5,869 nucleotides of DNA from an uncultured Steroidobacteraceae bacterium (lineage in GTDB: Bacteria > Pseudomonadota > Gammaproteobacteria > Steroidobacterales > Steroidobacteraceae): contig CATPBQ010000255.1 of assembly GCA_955652795.1 (NCBI GenBank), forward strand, positions 1-5,869. The letters are read 5' to 3'. Under the pieces are notes generated by a model, which did no database searches, had not been told where the DNA came from, and was given only the letters and a program-made list of their open reading frames with translations. The translations under genes were made by a program, and so were the position numbers. The first letter of the stretch is position 1. Every line of letters begins with the position of its first letter. Of this stretch, positions 5,253-5,869 are shown one piece after another.

Positions 5253-5867
5253 ATGGACTATCTGCCGGTGTTTCTGCGCCTTCACGGCGAGTCCGTCGTG
5301 GTGGTGGGCGGTGGTCAGGTTGCGCTGCGCAAGGCGGCGTGGCTGCGCAAGGCCGGCGCGCACGTGACCGTGGTGGCGCCGCGCCTGCACCCCGAGCTCG
5401 AGCAGCAGGCCGGCCGCGGCGAGCTCACGCATATCGCGGCCGGATTTTCCCCCGCACAGCTCGCGGACGCCGTCGCGGTCGTGGCCGCGACCGATGATCG
5501 CACCGCCAACGCCGCGGTGTCCGCCGCCGCGCGCGAGCGGCGCGTGCCGGTCAACGTAGTCGATGATGCGGAACTGTCGACTTTCATTTTTCCCGCCATC
5601 ATCGATCGTTCCCCGATCGTCGTCGCGGTGAGCTCCGCGGGTCACTCCCCGGTGCTCGCGCGGCGCGTGCGCGAGCAGATCGAAGCGCTCCTGCCCACCC
5701 GTCTCGGCGCACTCGCGCGTTTCATGGGCGCGCGGCGCAAGGCGGTGCAAGGCGCGCTCGCGCCGCGAGCCCGCCGCGCGTTCTGGGAGCGCATCGCCTC
5801 CGGGCCCGTCGCCACGCAGGTGCTGGTTGGAGATGAGGCCCGGGCGGATCGGGCGTTGGCGCGGTGA
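5253..5867 (+). CDS. cysG: Siroheme synthase domain protein (precorrin-2 dehydrogenase/ferrochelatase), 204 aa
   Basis: Makes siroheme, the cofactor of CysI, by NAD+-dependent oxidation of precorrin-2 to sirohydrochlorin and Fe2+ insertion. It corresponds to the N-terminal half of E. coli CysG. An MDYLPVF start is followed by the Rossmann dinucleotide-binding VVVVGGGQVALRKA (15-28), AATDDRTAN (78-86), NVVDDAELSTFIFPAIIDRS (101-120) and VAVSSAGHSPVLAR (124-137), then a helical dimerisation region to the end. Asp104 and Ser128, the catalytic and phosphorylated residues known in Salmonella CysG, are at the same numbers here. Full-length CysG is about 457 aa with a C-terminal uroporphyrinogen methyltransferase; this frame ends at TGA 5865-5867 before that domain. 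The ATG at 5253 lies 17 bp after cysH, with GGAG 8 nt upstream, so it is co-transcribed with cysH. Confidence 0.92.
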   Translation: MDYLPVFLRLHGESVVVVGGGQVALRKAAWLRKAGAHVTVVAPRLHPELEQQAGRGELTHIAAGFSPAQLADAVAVVAATDDRTANAAVSAAARERRVPVNVVDDAELSTFIFPAIIDRSPIVVAVSSAGHSPVLARRVREQIEALLPTRLGALARFMGARRKAVQGALAPRARRAFWERIASGPVATQVLVGDEARADRALAR

Positions 5868-5869
5868 GC
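5864..5869 (+). CDS. Possible start of a separate uroporphyrinogen-III methyltransferase gene (edge)
   Basis: GTG at 5864-5866 overlaps the TGA of the siroheme synthase gene in a GTGA arrangement, the same junction type as between the MaoC and lyase genes. Only two codons (Val-Ser) are visible. The expected next function is the SUMT half of CysG, because the upstream frame ends about where that domain would begin. Nothing in six bases identifies it; this is inference from context. Confidence 0.25.

Overview
The window is GC-rich, densely packed bacterial chromosome. It looks like a high-GC gammaproteobacterium. The CysI resembles the Pseudomonas-type single-polypeptide sulfite reductase, with a DUF934 gene overlapping its 3' end. 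The LysR regulator aligns with enterobacterial CysB almost end to end. The cysG-like gene also matches the gammaproteobacterial form in length and key residues. I cannot fix the genus; this assignment rests on remembered family sequences, not on a search.

Layout. (1) Positions 1-1092, minus strand: a two-gene acyl-CoA unit. A MaoC-type hot-dog hydratase is followed, with a 4-nt GTGA overlap, by a CitE-like CoA-ester lyase that runs off the left edge. (2) 1093-1207: divergent promoter region. (3) 1208-3326, plus strand: cysI (siroheme/4Fe-4S sulfite reductase), whose last 26 bp overlap a DUF934 gene. (4) 3327-3425: convergent gap with a strong hairpin. (5) 3426-4397, minus strand: cysB, the LysR-type sulfur regulator. 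(6) 4398-4515: divergent regulatory region with a palindrome on the probable cysB -10. (7) 4516-5867, plus strand: cysH (an APS-reductase-type enzyme with an iron-sulfur cluster), then the siroheme-synthase half of cysG. That gene stops at 204 codons, and a GTG immediately overlapping its stop may begin a separate uroporphyrinogen methyltransferase gene.

How it works together. CysH reduces activated sulfate (APS) to sulfite, and CysI reduces sulfite to sulfide. The CysG domain makes the siroheme that CysI needs, and CysB most likely activates both arms. cysI and cysH share a promoter-like element (TTYAGW, 18 bp, TATAGTCG) placed so close to their ATGs that their mRNAs may be leaderless or nearly so. 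No CysJ-type flavoprotein lies in the window, so the electron donor for CysI is unknown, and the role of the DUF934 protein is the main open question. The acyl-CoA pair on the left appears to be an unrelated neighbouring operon. I see no mobile element, tRNA, rRNA, CRISPR array or clear sign of horizontal transfer.
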